From Herbaspirillum sp. CF444 (GTDB lineage Bacteria > Pseudomonadota > Gammaproteobacteria > Burkholderiales > Burkholderiaceae_D): a stretch of 64,000 nt of DNA. The first letter of the stretch is position 1. Each line of letters begins with the position of its first letter. The stretch is taken from contig NZ_AKJW01000088.1 of the NCBI RefSeq assembly GCF_000282135.1, positions 1 through 64,000 of the forward strand, read 5' to 3'. This document shows positions 7,876 through 17,126 of the stretch, in pieces. Under the pieces are notes generated by a model. The model was not told where the DNA came from, did no database searches, and saw only the letters and a program-made list of their open reading frames with translations. A program made the translations under genes and the position numbers.

Positions 7876-9540
7876 ATGAACATTTACCTGTATCAGATAG
7901 CGCGCAACGCCGAAGCCGGCTTCATGGCTTTGCCTCGCGAGGGTCTCGAGGGGAGCGAGGACTGGGGCGACTATGCCGCCATTCGCGCCTATTTCACGAG
8001 CGAAGCCGTCGACGAAGAAGCCTTGTACGGTTTCGTTTCCGCAGATTTTATTCAGCGCACAGGTCTGAACGCCGATGATATTGCACGTTTCGTCGATCAG
8101 CAGCCCGACAACGAGGCGTATCTTTTCTTCCCGTTCGCCCGCGATGCGGCATGTTTTCTGAATGTGTTTGAAGAGGGCGAATTCCGTCATCCCGGTTTGC
8201 AGCAGCTTGCTCAGGACTATCTGGACGCAGTTGGTCTGTCGCTCGATCTGCGCGAGTTCGTCACGGATTTTCGCGCGGTTGCACATACCGGCTATGTCGT
8301 CGCAAAACCGCTGTTCTGGAAGACATGGTTCGATCTGACGGAGAAAGTCTTCGAGCTGGCGGAATCCGGCAACGATGCGTTGGCGGCGCGACTCAATGCA
8401 GCGTCTGCCGGCACGCCGCAAGTGACGATGAAGTCTCTGCTGACGGAGCGCATCGCGTCGCTGGTGCTGGCGCTGGATCAGCAATTGCATATCGCCGTGT
8501 TCGATCATACGAAGTTGCCGTTGGCCGATCTGGCATTGCTGACCTATCAGGACAAGTTGTCCGAGCTCGACGCCATGAAGCGGGATTATCTTGCGACAGG
8601 CGACATCACGCACATCGATAGGTTTCTGGTGCTGCGAAACAGCATTCTGCAGGTTAGCAAGCTGGAGAAAGCATCGACGCCGGAACCGGCAACGCCACAA
8701 GCCGTCGCCGGCGGGCATGATGCCGAACTGGTCTACGGATGCATCACGCACGTCGAATTGCCGATCCGTTTTCCCGATTTCGTCACGCCGATCTACCTCG
8801 GCGAATCGCAGGTGGAAGGTCGTCTCAATCTGCGCGAGCTGGCGCCGCAGTGGGTGCCTTACCACCCTATCGTCGGCGGCATGGTGGGCAACTTCGCCTT
8901 GCGCAATCACATCCTCAAGAACTACCCGAACGTCAAACGCATCGGTGTCTGCATGTACCGGAAATTCATCTCGCGCGATCGCATCAGCGGCGTGCCGGCG
9001 GAAGACAACTGGATGATGGACGTGGTGTCGAACAAGGACCTGGCGCAGCGGACTTTCGACAGCATGCTCGATCCCGGTTCAAGCGCGTTGCTGGTTGGAA
9101 AAACCTGCGGCTTTCTTGCCGATGGCCAGAGTGCGGGATATTTGAAGCACTATGCGCGCGCGCATCATGTGGAGGACATGCTGCGTTTTGCCGCGGAGGC
9201 GGTCGAGCTTGGCGTCCTGCACGGCAACGAGGTGGAACTCTTCTTCGATGAACGCGTGTTCTTCATGGGCGGCGTCGAACTGGGCGTGTTCCCGGCCGAT
9301 TTCTGGCTCAAGAGCATTGCCGATATCGAAGCGGTGGCGTGGGCTTGCGTGCAGCGCTATCAGGTCAAGCGCGAGGGATACCAGTCGCGCGCCTGGGCGT
9401 TCTGTGCGGAGCGTCTTGGAAGCTATCTGTTGTTGCGTTACCTGCGATCGATTTGCGGCGGCGACAACTTTGAACAGTTCATGGGGCAACTGAACCTGAT
9501 CACGCAAGGTGATCAGACGCTGTACGTGCCGAGCAACTGA
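7876..9540 (+). CDS. Two-domain protein: shared locus domain plus DUF4422-like putative glycosyltransferase
   Basis: 554 residues from ATG 7876; an upstream ATG at 7846 would add 10. The 7876 start is preferred because MNIYLYQIARNA aligns with MKKNILQIHYNEA, where the same domain begins inside the protein at 2970-4925. Residues 1 to about 275 are that shared domain (YGFVSADF, RDAACFLNVFEEGE, YVVAKPLFWKTWF, ERIASLVLAL). Residues from about 280 to the end contain VYGCITHVELPI, then FALRNHILKNYPNVKRIGVCMYRKFIS and, near the C-terminus, SRAWAFCAERLGSYLLLRYL. This layout recalls the DUF4422 family ('W.WKN..ADYIGL.HYRRYF' and a late E-R-L block). The resemblance is my reading, not a search result. 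Probably a cytoplasmic transferase in glycan assembly. Confidence 0.68.
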   Translation: MNIYLYQIARNAEAGFMALPREGLEGSEDWGDYAAIRAYFTSEAVDEEALYGFVSADFIQRTGLNADDIARFVDQQPDNEAYLFFPFARDAACFLNVFEEGEFRHPGLQQLAQDYLDAVGLSLDLREFVTDFRAVAHTGYVVAKPLFWKTWFDLTEKVFELAESGNDALAARLNAASAGTPQVTMKSLLTERIASLVLALDQQLHIAVFDHTKLPLADLALLTYQDKLSELDAMKRDYLATGDITHIDRFLVLRNSILQVSKLEKASTPEPATPQAVAGGHDAELVYGCITHVELPIRFPDFVTPIYLGESQVEGRLNLRELAPQWVPYHPIVGGMVGNFALRNHILKNYPNVKRIGVCMYRKFISRDRISGVPAEDNWMMDVVSNKDLAQRTFDSMLDPGSSALLVGKTCGFLADGQSAGYLKHYARAHHVEDMLRFAAEAVELGVLHGNEVELFFDERVFFMGGVELGVFPADFWLKSIADIEAVAWACVQRYQVKREGYQSRAWAFCAERLGSYLLLRYLRSICGGDNFEQFMGQLNLITQGDQTLYVPSN

Positions 9541-9549
9541 CATCATCAC

Positions 9550-9588
9550 CCTGCCAAAAATTCTTCCGGCAGGCGTGTCTTTTTTCTC
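9550..9588. terminator. Weak terminator-like hairpin between convergent genes
   Basis: CCTGCC (9550-9555) can pair with GGCAGG (9568-9573), followed by a T-rich stretch from about 9579. The stem is short and the loop long. It fits the end of the rightward CDP-sugar operon, which converges here on rfbD. Confidence 0.4.
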
Positions 9589-10536
9589 TTAAGCCAGCTT
9601 GCGCCCATCAGCCAGACTGTATTCGCGGACGATTTCGTCCAGGCAGGCTGCAACATCGGTCTGCCACTGCGGCATGGCCACGGCGAAGGTCGATTCCAGT
9701 TTTGCGCCGGACAAGCGGGAATTTTGAGGGCGATGCGGCGGCACCGGATAGGTGCTGGACGGCACCGGCGTAATGGCGCCGGCGCCACCGACTTTAATCG
9801 GCACGTTCAAGGCTTGCAAGCGATCGACGATAAATGAAGCATAGCCATGCCATGAAGTTTCGCCTGCGGCAGTGAGGTTGTAGATGCCGCTGGTGCGGCG
9901 CAGGTGATCGAGGTCAATCCGTGTGCCGGGCGTCGTTTGCTGATTGACCAGCAAGCGGCGCGTCACGTCGCTGATGGTTTTCGACCATGTCGGTGCGCCG
10001 AACTGGTCGCCGACGATGGTGAATTTTTCCTGCTCTTGCGCCAGCCGAATCACGGTCTTGAGGAAGTTGCCGCCGCCGACGCTGTAGACCCAGCTGGTGC
10101 GCAATATCCAATACGCTTCGCAGTGGCGCGCAATGGCTTCTTCGCCGGCGCATTTGCTCTGGCCGTAGACATTGATCGGATGCGTCGGCGCGGCCTCGTC
10201 GTAGGGCGTATCCCGCGTGCCGTCGAAGACATAGTCGGTCGAGTAGTGCACCATCGGCGCACCCAGACGCTGGGCTTCCTCCGCGATGACGCCGGGCGCT
10301 TCGCCGTTGATGCGCATGGCCAGTTCCGGCTCGCTCTCGGCCTTGACCACTGCAGTGTAGGCGGCCGGATTGACGATCAGGTCGGGGCGCGTGGCGCGGA
10401 TGGCGTCGCGAATCTGGTCCAGGTCCGCCAGATCCATTTGCTGGCGCGAGAATGAAATGATTTCTCCGAGGCCTTGCAAACTCAGCGCCAGTTCATTGCC
10501 GATCTGGCCGCTCTGGCCGGTGAGCAGGATTTTCAT
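9589..10536 (-). CDS. rfbD: dTDP-4-dehydrorhamnose reductase
   Basis: Last step of dTDP-L-rhamnose synthesis: NADPH-dependent reduction of the 4-keto group. The 315-residue protein from ATG 10536 begins MKILLTGQSGQIGNELALSL (Rossmann motif) and has HYSTDYVFDGT, the VYGQSKCAGE catalytic Y-x3-K, RTSWVYS and a late RPQNSRLS, all standard for RmlD. One oddity: the usual TAVDKAE block reads TAVVKAE, with a Val codon at 10345-10347. The start overlaps the rfbC stop by 4 bp, so it is the last gene of the rfbG-galE-rfbBACD operon. Confidence 0.93.
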   Translation of the reverse strand: MKILLTGQSGQIGNELALSLQGLGEIISFSRQQMDLADLDQIRDAIRATRPDLIVNPAAYTAVVKAESEPELAMRINGEAPGVIAEEAQRLGAPMVHYSTDYVFDGTRDTPYDEAAPTHPINVYGQSKCAGEEAIARHCEAYWILRTSWVYSVGGGNFLKTVIRLAQEQEKFTIVGDQFGAPTWSKTISDVTRRLLVNQQTTPGTRIDLDHLRRTSGIYNLTAAGETSWHGYASFIVDRLQALNVPIKVGGAGAITPVPSSTYPVPPHRPQNSRLSGAKLESTFAVAMPQWQTDVAACLDEIVREYSLADGRKLA

Positions 10537-11078
10537 GCAAATACCTCGGCGTTCGCCAGCAGGGTTCCGTTGACGTCCTTGGCCGACAATAAGGGAGCCG
10601 CTTCCGCGCGCCAGTCGATGCCGATTGCCGGATCGTTCCAGAGGATGCAACGTTCGTGCTCGGCCATCCAGTAGTCGGTGGTCTTGTAGAGAAACTCGGC
10701 ATACTCGCTGCGCACCAGAAATCCATGGGCGAAGCCGGGCGGAATCCACATCTGCAGTTTATTTTCCGCCGACAGAATGGTGCCCGTCCATTTGCCGAAG
10801 GTCGGGGAGTTCTTGCGGATGTCGACGGCGATATCGAGCACTTCACCGACGGTAACGCGCACCAGTTTTCCTTGCGGGTGCTGGATCTGATAATGCAGTC
10901 CGCGCAAGACGTTGCGCGCCGAGCGCGAATGGTTGTCTTGTACGAAATTGGCCGTGATGCCGGTCAGTTCTGCAAAGCGGCGGGTATTGAAGCTTTCGAA
11001 GAAGAAGCCGCGGGCGTCGCCGAACACGGTCGGTTCGACAATCATGACGTCGGGAATTTCGGTGGGGATGATTTTCAT
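10533..11078 (-). CDS. rfbC: dTDP-4-dehydrorhamnose 3,5-epimerase
   Basis: 181 residues, the usual RmlC length. Motifs: FGDARGFFFESFN, QDNHSRSARNVLRGLHYQ with the catalytic-type His62, PPGFAHGFLV, and NDPAIGIDW. It converts dTDP-4-keto-6-deoxyglucose to the L-lyxo 4-keto sugar for RfbD. It lies 10 bp after rfbA and overlaps rfbD by 4 bp, so the rhamnose genes are translationally coupled here. This is the conventional RmlC of the window, in contrast to the diverged paralogue at 6042-6593. Confidence 0.94.
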   Translation of the reverse strand: MKIIPTEIPDVMIVEPTVFGDARGFFFESFNTRRFAELTGITANFVQDNHSRSARNVLRGLHYQIQHPQGKLVRVTVGEVLDIAVDIRKNSPTFGKWTGTILSAENKLQMWIPPGFAHGFLVRSEYAEFLYKTTDYWMAEHERCILWNDPAIGIDWRAEAAPLLSAKDVNGTLLANAEVFA

Positions 11079-11088
11079 GTCGGAAAGC

Positions 11089-11994
11089 TCAGTAACTCAT
11101 GTCTGTCAGCAAGCGCAGCAGGTATTGACCGTATGCGTTCTTCTTCAACGGCGCGGCCAGTGCTTCCAGTTGCTCTGCATTGATGTAGCCGCGTCGATAA
11201 GCAATCTCTTCGGGGCAGGCAACCTTCAGGCCCTGGCGTTTTTCGATGGTGGCGATGAACTGGCCGGCTTCCAGCAGCGAGTCATGGGTGCCGGTATCCA
11301 GCCATGCGATGCCGCGCCCCATCAATTCCACTTGCAACTGGTTGCGTTCCAGATAGGTGCGATTGACGTCCGTGATTTCGAGTTCGCCGCGTGCCGATGG
11401 TTTGATGCTGTCGGCAATGTCGCAGACCTGGTTGTCATAGAAGTACAGGCCCGTCACCGCGTAATTCGATTTCGGTTCGACCGGTTTTTCGACGATGCCG
11501 ATGGCGCGGCGCTGGCGATCGAATTCGACTACGCCATAACGCTCCGGGTCGGTCACGTGATAGGCGAAGACCGTCGCGCCATCTGGTGTTGCCGCTGCTG
11601 CGCGCAATTGGTTTTCAAAATCGCGGCCGTAAAAAATATTGTCGCCGAGGATCAGCGCCGACGGCGCATTGTCGATGAAACTGCGGCCGATGATGAAGGC
11701 TTGCGCCAGGCCGTCCGGCGACGGCTGCACCGCATAGCTGAGGTTCAGTCCCCACTGCGCGCCGTCGCCCAGCAGCTCGGCAAAGCGCGGCGTATCCTGC
11801 GGCGTCGAGATGATCAGGATGTCGCGGATGCCGGCCAGCATCAGGCTGGTCAGCGGGTAGTACACCATCGGCTTGTCGTAGATCGGCATGAGCTGCTTCG
11901 ACATGACCGTCGTGGCAGGATACAGGCGCGTGCCGGATCCGCCGGCGAGGATGATGCCTTTGCGGTCCGGCATCGGGCGGGTGTTGGTGTTCAT
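11089..11994 (-). CDS. rfbA: Glucose-1-phosphate thymidylyltransferase
   Basis: Forms dTDP-glucose from dTTP and glucose-1-phosphate, first step of the rhamnose pathway. The 301-residue protein has [69 protein letters not shown] and [18 protein letters not shown], all diagnostic of RmlA. The start at 11994 overlaps the rfbB stop by 4 bp. An internal Met eight codons later is also possible, since residues 1-9 are not conserved. Confidence 0.95.
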   Translation of the reverse strand: MNTNTRPMPDRKGIILAGGSGTRLYPATTVMSKQLMPIYDKPMVYYPLTSLMLAGIRDILIISTPQDTPRFAELLGDGAQWGLNLSYAVQPSPDGLAQAFIIGRSFIDNAPSALILGDNIFYGRDFENQLRAAAATPDGATVFAYHVTDPERYGVVEFDRQRRAIGIVEKPVEPKSNYAVTGLYFYDNQVCDIADSIKPSARGELEITDVNRTYLERNQLQVELMGRGIAWLDTGTHDSLLEAGQFIATIEKRQGLKVACPEEIAYRRGYINAEQLEALAAPLKKNAYGQYLLRLLTDMSY

Positions 11995-13070
11995 GCGTTC
12001 TCCTCGTCTGCATCCTCGGCGCCGTAGTGCAACTCCAGCCATTTCAGGTAACCGCCGGTGCGGATGTTGGCGACCCATTGCGGATGATCGAGATACCAGC
12101 GTACGGTCTTGGCGATGCCGGTCTCGAAGGTTTCCGCCGGCTTCCAGCCAAGTTCCCGCTCCAGTTTGCGGGCGTCGATGGCATAGCGGCGGTCGTGTCC
12201 GGGACGATCCTGCACGAAGGTGATCTGGTCGCGGTAGCTGCCGGCGGCTTTCGGTTTTTGCTGGTCGAGGATGTCGCACAATGTGTGGACGACGTCGAGG
12301 TTGGCCTTCTCGTTCCAGCCGCCGATGTTGTAGGTTTCGCCGACCTTGCCGCGCGCCAGCACCTGGCGGATCGCGGTGCAGTGATCGCTGACGAACAGCC
12401 AGTCGCGGATCTGCTGGCCGTCGCCGTAAATGGGCAGCGCCTTGCCGTCGAGCGCGTTGAGAATGACCAGCGGAATCAGCTTCTCGGGGAAATGATAGGG
12501 GCCGTAATTGTTGGAGCAGTTGGTGGTCAGCGTCGGCAAGCCGTAGGTATGGTGATAGGCGCGCACCAGATGGTCCGACGCCGCTTTGGAGGCGGAGTAG
12601 GGACTGTTGGGCGCGTAGGGCGTGGTTTCGCTGAACGGCGCATCGTCCGGTCCCAGCGTGCCGTAGACTTCGTCGGTCGATACGTGCAGGAAGCGGAACG
12701 TCTCCTTGTCTTCGGAACCGAGGCCGGACCAGTAGGCGCGCGCCGCTTCCAGCAGGCTGAACGTGCCGTTGACGTTGGTATGGATGAATTCGCCGGGACT
12801 ATGGATCGAACGATCGACGTGGCTCTCCGCGGCGAAGTGAATGATCGCGCGCGGCCGGTGCTGCTCGAACAGCCGGGCGATTTTTTCGCGATCGGCGATA
12901 TCGGCCTGCACGAAATGATAGCGTTCGTCGCCGTCGAGGCTGGTCAGGTTGTAGGGATTGCCGGCGTAGGTCAGTTTGTCGATATTGAGGACGTGCTCAT
13001 CCTGGCCCGCCAGAAAATCGAGAATGAAATTGCTGCCGATGAATCCGGCGCCGCCTGTTACAAATATCAT
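11991..13070 (-). CDS. rfbB: dTDP-glucose 4,6-dehydratase
   Basis: 359-residue extended SDR enzyme that makes dTDP-4-keto-6-deoxyglucose. It has [54 protein letters not shown] (T-D-E catalytic region), [10 protein letters not shown] (Y-x3-K), [15 protein letters not shown] and DWLFVSDHC. It is the first gene of the rfbBACD block, 90 bp after galE on the same strand. It is distinct from the CDP-specific dehydratase RfbG at 14204-15283. Confidence 0.96.
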   Translation of the reverse strand: MIFVTGGAGFIGSNFILDFLAGQDEHVLNIDKLTYAGNPYNLTSLDGDERYHFVQADIADREKIARLFEQHRPRAIIHFAAESHVDRSIHSPGEFIHTNVNGTFSLLEAARAYWSGLGSEDKETFRFLHVSTDEVYGTLGPDDAPFSETTPYAPNSPYSASKAASDHLVRAYHHTYGLPTLTTNCSNNYGPYHFPEKLIPLVILNALDGKALPIYGDGQQIRDWLFVSDHCTAIRQVLARGKVGETYNIGGWNEKANLDVVHTLCDILDQQKPKAAGSYRDQITFVQDRPGHDRRYAIDARKLERELGWKPAETFETGIAKTVRWYLDHPQWVANIRTGGYLKWLELHYGAEDADEENA

Positions 13071-13160
13071 GGCCTAGTCCGTATTTTGTTCGTCTCGTGT
13101 TGATTTTCCACCCTGTTCACGCAGGCAGGGCATCCGCATGCGCCATGTGCACCGTGTGCA

Positions 13161-14177
13161 TCATGCGCGAAAGCCGTTCGGATTGCCCATTTGCCAGCGC
13201 CAGCTGTCGGCGCACATGGTTTCCAGCGAACGTGTCGCTTCCCAGCCCAGCAAGGATTTCGCCAGCGTGACGTCGGCATGGTAAGCCGGCAGATCGCCGG
13301 AGCGACGCGGTCCGATGGTGTAGGGAATGTTCTTGCCGCTGGCTTTTTCGAATGCCTTGACGACGTCCAGTACGCTGTGGCCGCGGCCGCTGCCCAGATT
13401 GAGGGCAAAACATTGCGGCTGCCGGAGATATTCCAGCGCCTTGACGTGGCCGACCGCAAGGTCTTCCACGTGGATGTAGTCGCGCACGCCGGTGCCGTCG
13501 GGCGTATCGTAATCTCCGCCCCAGATGTTGAGCTTGTCGCGCTTGCCGATGGCGACCTGCGTGACAAAGGGCATCAGATTGTTTGGCGTACCCTGAGGGT
13601 CTTCTCCGATCAGGCCGCTTGCATGCGCGCCGACAGGATTGAAGTAGCGCAGCAGCGCGATGCGCGTATCCGGCTGGGCGACATGCAGGTCGCGCAGAAT
13701 GTCTTCCGCCATGAGCTTGCAGCGTCCATAAGGGCTGGTGGACGACAGCGGATGATCTTCGGTATAGGGGAGAAATTGCGGGACGCCATAGACCGTCGCC
13801 GATGAACTGAAGACGATGGTCTTGACACCGCTTGCCTGCATCGCTTCCAGCAAGCGGACGGTGCCGACAACATTGTTGTCGTAATAGTCCAGCGGCTTGG
13901 AAACAGATTCGCCGACAGCCTTCAGGCCGGCGAAATGGATGACGGCGTCGCATCGATATTCGCGTAGCGCGTGCTCCAGTGCCGCACGGTCGCGGACGTC
14001 GCCTTCGATCAGCGTCAGCGTTTTGCCGGTGATCTTCTCGACGCGGCGTGTCGCTTCGGGGAAACTGTTGCAGAAATTGTCGAAAACCACGACCTGGTGT
14101 CCGGCGTTGAGCAACTCCACGCAAGTATGCGATCCGATATAACCTGCGCCGCCTGTGACGAGAATATTCATCTTCAT
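13161..14177 (-). CDS. galE: UDP-glucose 4-epimerase
   Basis: 338 residues, beginning MKMNILVTGGAGYIGSHTCVELL. It has HFAGLKAVGES, VFSSSATVYG, PYGRCKLMAEDIL with the Y-x3-K catalytic pair, RYFNPVGAHASGLIGEDP and DYIHVEDLAVGH, the standard GalE set. It interconverts UDP-glucose and UDP-galactose in the cytoplasm and so feeds a galactose residue into the surface glycan. It sits between rfbG (26 bp upstream) and rfbB (90 bp downstream), probably in one transcript. Confidence 0.95.
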   Translation of the reverse strand: MKMNILVTGGAGYIGSHTCVELLNAGHQVVVFDNFCNSFPEATRRVEKITGKTLTLIEGDVRDRAALEHALREYRCDAVIHFAGLKAVGESVSKPLDYYDNNVVGTVRLLEAMQASGVKTIVFSSSATVYGVPQFLPYTEDHPLSSTSPYGRCKLMAEDILRDLHVAQPDTRIALLRYFNPVGAHASGLIGEDPQGTPNNLMPFVTQVAIGKRDKLNIWGGDYDTPDGTGVRDYIHVEDLAVGHVKALEYLRQPQCFALNLGSGRGHSVLDVVKAFEKASGKNIPYTIGPRRSGDLPAYHADVTLAKSLLGWEATRSLETMCADSWRWQMGNPNGFRA

Positions 14178-14203
14178 TCCGACTTGATTGATATAGCCCG
14201 GAA

Positions 14204-15283
14204 TTATGTCAGATTCTGGTAGAACTCAATCTGGCTTTCGCTCAGGTCGCGCATGTCCTCGTTGTTGATGTAACCGCTATACCATTGCGCGGTCAGTTCC
14301 AGGGCCGTATAGAGCTCCATCTTCGGAATCCAGTCCAGGCGCTGGCGCGCCTTGGAAATGTCCAGGCGCAGGAAGGCGGCTTCATGCGGTGCGTTGGCCT
14401 GGCTTTCGAGTCGTACTTCGACCGGCGTCACATCGTTCTTTTGCAGCGAATGGTTGAAGGTCGCACACAACTGGCTGACGGTTTGCAGGTCGGTGTCGGC
14501 CGGGCCGAAGTTCCAGCCCTCGGCAAACTGCTGTCCGGATTCGAACAGGCGCTGGGCCACGCACAGGTAACCCGACAGCGGCTCCAGCACGAACTGCCAC
14601 GGGCGGATGGCGTGCGGGTTGCGGATGCTGACGGCTTCTTCTTTTTCCAGCGCGCGGATGAAGTCGGGAATCAGGCGATCATTGGCGAAATCGCCGCCGC
14701 CGATCACGTTGCCGGCACGCACGCTGGCGATGGCTGCCTGCGATTCCTTGCCATGCTGGAAATACGAGCGGCGATACGCCGAGGTCACCAGCTCCGCGGC
14801 GCCTTTGCTGCTGCTGTAGGGGTCATGGCCGCCCATCGGGTCGTCTTCGCGGTAGCCCCACAGCCATTCGCGGTTCTCATAGCATTTGTCGCTGGTGACG
14901 ACCACCACCGAGCGCACGCTCGGCGTATGGCGCACGGCTTCGAGCACGTGCGCGGTGCCCATCACATTGATGGCGAAAGTGTCGATCGGTGAATTGTAGG
15001 AATCGCGCACCAGCGGTTGCGCCGCCAGGTGAAACACGACGTCCGGCTGCACCGCCGCCATGGTTTCGCTCAGGTGTTTCAGGTCGCGCACGTCGCCGGT
15101 GGTGGTTTGCACGCAATTCTGGATGCGCGCCAGATGGAACAGGCTCGGATTGGTCGGCGCCGGCAGCGAATAGCCATAGACCTTGGCGCCCCAGCGGTGC
15201 AGCCATAAAGTCAGCCAGCTACCTTTGAAGCCGGTGTGGCCGGTAATGAAGACGCGCTTGTCGCGCCAGAATTGTGCTGCCAT
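14204..15283 (-). CDS. rfbG: CDP-glucose 4,6-dehydratase
   Basis: Converts CDP-glucose (from RfbF) to CDP-4-keto-6-deoxyglucose. The 359-residue extended SDR protein has KRVFITGHTGFKGSWLTLWL, LAAQPLVRDSYNSP, VVVTSDKCYEN, WGYREDDPMGGHDPYSSSK with catalytic Y-x3-K, AGNVIGGGDFANDRLIPD and RPWQFVLEPLSGYL, the distinctive RfbG features. ATG 15283 is chosen because GAGGAAG lies a few bases upstream; an in-frame TTG at 15286 is less likely. It leads the leftward operon, separate from rfbF on the other strand. No RfbH-type dehydrase is present, so the product keeps its C3 oxygen. Confidence 0.94.
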   Translation of the reverse strand: MAAQFWRDKRVFITGHTGFKGSWLTLWLHRWGAKVYGYSLPAPTNPSLFHLARIQNCVQTTTGDVRDLKHLSETMAAVQPDVVFHLAAQPLVRDSYNSPIDTFAINVMGTAHVLEAVRHTPSVRSVVVVTSDKCYENREWLWGYREDDPMGGHDPYSSSKGAAELVTSAYRRSYFQHGKESQAAIASVRAGNVIGGGDFANDRLIPDFIRALEKEEAVSIRNPHAIRPWQFVLEPLSGYLCVAQRLFESGQQFAEGWNFGPADTDLQTVSQLCATFNHSLQKNDVTPVEVRLESQANAPHEAAFLRLDISKARQRLDWIPKMELYTALELTAQWYSGYINNEDMRDLSESQIEFYQNLT

Positions 15284-15656
15284 CAAACTTCCTCATGCAC
15301 GAAATAAGCAGTGTCGGGCATGTGCAGAGGTGTGGATGCTATCCATCACGGCGGAGGAAGTCCTGAATATCCGGCTTCCTTTTCTGAGGTTTGCTACCTC
15401 AGCCCCCTGCGGCTGTCGCGACTTTCTTGATTTGATTGATATCGTCGTCCGGGTACGCATTTCAAAAAATGATGCGAATTACGTATCCGACGAGCAAATT
15501 AAATCATGATGCTCAGTCGCTTCAAGCGATGATCAGGAGGGTATTTGGCATCTAATCCGTGCGACTATCGGCTTTGTAAATTTTATTTACATGTGTCGCC
15601 GGGAAAAAGCACGCGGGCTTGTCCCGCGTGGATTTGCGCGGCGAACTTAATCGGCA
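15284..15656. promoter_or_regulatory. Intergenic leader/promoter region upstream of rfbG with two inverted repeats
   Basis: A 373-bp gene-free stretch, more AT-rich than its surroundings. It holds a 7-bp perfect inverted repeat CTGAGGT-TTGCT-ACCTCAG (15384-15402) and a looser one, CGCAT...ATGCG (15455-15476), around a run of A. Neither has a T-run in the right place for a terminator, so they look more like operator or leader structures of the rfbG operon. No clear sigma70 promoter was found by eye. The ttcA terminator occupies its far end. Confidence 0.4.
15604..15630 (-). terminator. Intrinsic terminator of ttcA
   Basis: On the minus strand CACGCGGG, a 5-nt loop and CCCGCGTG (15610-15630) are followed by C and five T (15604-15608). 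It lies about 27 bp after the ttcA stop. Confidence 0.8.
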
Positions 15657-16640
15657 TCAATCGGCGGGATGCAGCGAGATGACATTCTGCGCAGTAGGGT
15701 TGCTCGTGGCGCAAGGATCTTCATCGAAGGCGATATCGCCATCCGCATCGGCGATGCCGGTTGCTTTCAGATTGGCGAAATCGAACAAATTCCTGTCCAT
15801 CAGATGGGATGGCGCCACGGTCGACAGCGAAGCAAAAATATTGTCGACGCGGCCCGGGAATTTCTTTTCCCATTCACGCATCAGGCCCTTGATCTGCTTG
15901 CGTTGCAGGTTTTCCTGGCTGCCGCACAGGTCGCACGGAATGATAGGGAATTCCTTGACCTCGGCATAGCGGGTCAGGTCGGCTTCCTTCACATAAGCCA
16001 AAGGGCGAATCACGATCTGCTTGCCGTCGTCGGACTGCAGTTTGGGCGGCATGCCCTTGAGTTTGCCGCCGAAGAACATGTTCAGGAAGAAGGTTTCCAG
16101 GATGTCGTCGCGATGATGTCCCAGGGCAATTTTCGTCGCGCCCAGTTCTGTTGCAACGCGGTATAAAATGCCGCGGCGCAGGCGCGAGCATAGCGCGCAG
16201 GTGGTCTTTCCTTCCGGCACGACGCGTTTGACGATGCTGTAGGTGTCCTGGTTTTCGATGTGATACGCCACGCCCAGTTTTTCCAGATAGGCGGGCAGCA
16301 CGTCGGCCGGGAAATTCGGCTGCTTCTGGTCCAGGTTGACGGCGATGATGTCGAAATGGATGGGCGCGCGCTCGCGCAGGGTCAGCAGGATGTCGAGCAG
16401 GGCGTAGCTGTCCTTGCCGCCGGACAGGCAGACCATGATCTTGTCGCCGTCCTCGATCATGTTGTAGTCGCCGATGGCCTGGCCGGTCAGGCGGCACAGG
16501 CGCTTGTGCAGCTTGTTGTTTTCGTAGGCGATTTTCTCGGCCTGTTTGACCGACGTCGCGGTTGCCGGCGTTGCCGGCGTGGCGTCCGGGGCGACCGAAG
16601 CATCTTCGGCGAGTTTTGCGTGTTCGAGCAGATCGTTCAT
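15657..16640 (-). CDS. ttcA: tRNA 2-thiocytidine(32) synthetase TtcA
   Basis: 327 residues. It thiolates C32 of certain tRNAs, using ATP and an iron-sulfur cluster. The PP-loop SGGKDS is at residues 73-78. The two cysteine pairs that hold the cluster are C148/C151 (TTCALC) and C236/C239 (PCDLC). [20 protein letters not shown] is also typical. The start [10 protein letters not shown] at 16640 is chosen because the upstream extension is not protein-like. An Ala/Thr/Pro-rich stretch (about 15-30) precedes the conserved [15 protein letters not shown] block. folB lies 23 bp upstream on the same strand. Confidence 0.95.
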   Translation of the reverse strand: MNDLLEHAKLAEDASVAPDATPATPATATSVKQAEKIAYENNKLHKRLCRLTGQAIGDYNMIEDGDKIMVCLSGGKDSYALLDILLTLRERAPIHFDIIAVNLDQKQPNFPADVLPAYLEKLGVAYHIENQDTYSIVKRVVPEGKTTCALCSRLRRGILYRVATELGATKIALGHHRDDILETFFLNMFFGGKLKGMPPKLQSDDGKQIVIRPLAYVKEADLTRYAEVKEFPIIPCDLCGSQENLQRKQIKGLMREWEKKFPGRVDNIFASLSTVAPSHLMDRNLFDFANLKATGIADADGDIAFDEDPCATSNPTAQNVISLHPAD

Positions 16641-16663
16641 CTTGGGTCCTGCGAATAAAGTAG

Positions 16664-17059
16664 TCAGTTTGCTTCTTTGATGCGGAAGACTTCCACGCCG
16701 ACCGAATCGCAATCCGGATAGACATCGGGTTTCTCCGTGGAAACGCGAACGGCGCGCACCTTGGGATGCGCCAGCATGGCCTTGATGACGTCGTCGCACA
16801 GCGTTTCCTGCAAATGGATATGGCCTTGCGCCATGCGATTGGCGATGGTGCTGCGGATGAAGTCGTAGTCGACGACTTCGTGCAACTGGTCTTTTTCCGG
16901 CGTCGACATGGCCAGTGGGATGAACAGGTCGACATTGACCAGGATGCGTTGTTCGCCTTTCTTTTCGAATTCATGCACGCCGATGTTGATCAGCACTTCA
17001 TAGTTGCGCAGGAATAGGCGGCGGCAATCGTTTAAGGCTGGGTGATAGAGAGAGAACAT
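16664..17059 (-). CDS. folB: Dihydroneopterin aldolase family protein FolB
   Basis: 131 residues from ATG 17059. It has [31 protein letters not shown], the N-terminal FolB strand with the conserved G-x-H/E region, then [11 protein letters not shown] and [15 protein letters not shown], and ends with [15 protein letters not shown]. It acts in the folate pathway, cleaving or epimerising dihydroneopterin. Its neighbour is a PTR1-type reductase (folM), which suggests the pair may serve tetrahydromonapterin rather than only folate. A longer N-terminus to 17104 is open but looks non-conserved. Confidence 0.88.
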   Translation of the reverse strand: MFSLYHPALNDCRRLFLRNYEVLINIGVHEFEKKGEQRILVNVDLFIPLAMSTPEKDQLHEVVDYDFIRSTIANRMAQGHIHLQETLCDDVIKAMLAHPKVRAVRVSTEKPDVYPDCDSVGVEVFRIKEAN

Positions 17060-17126
17060 AATTTCCGAAAAGAAAGGTAAAGACCGGTTTGCCGGCCTGT
17101 GCAAAATAATTGGGCAGCGGGCTTGG

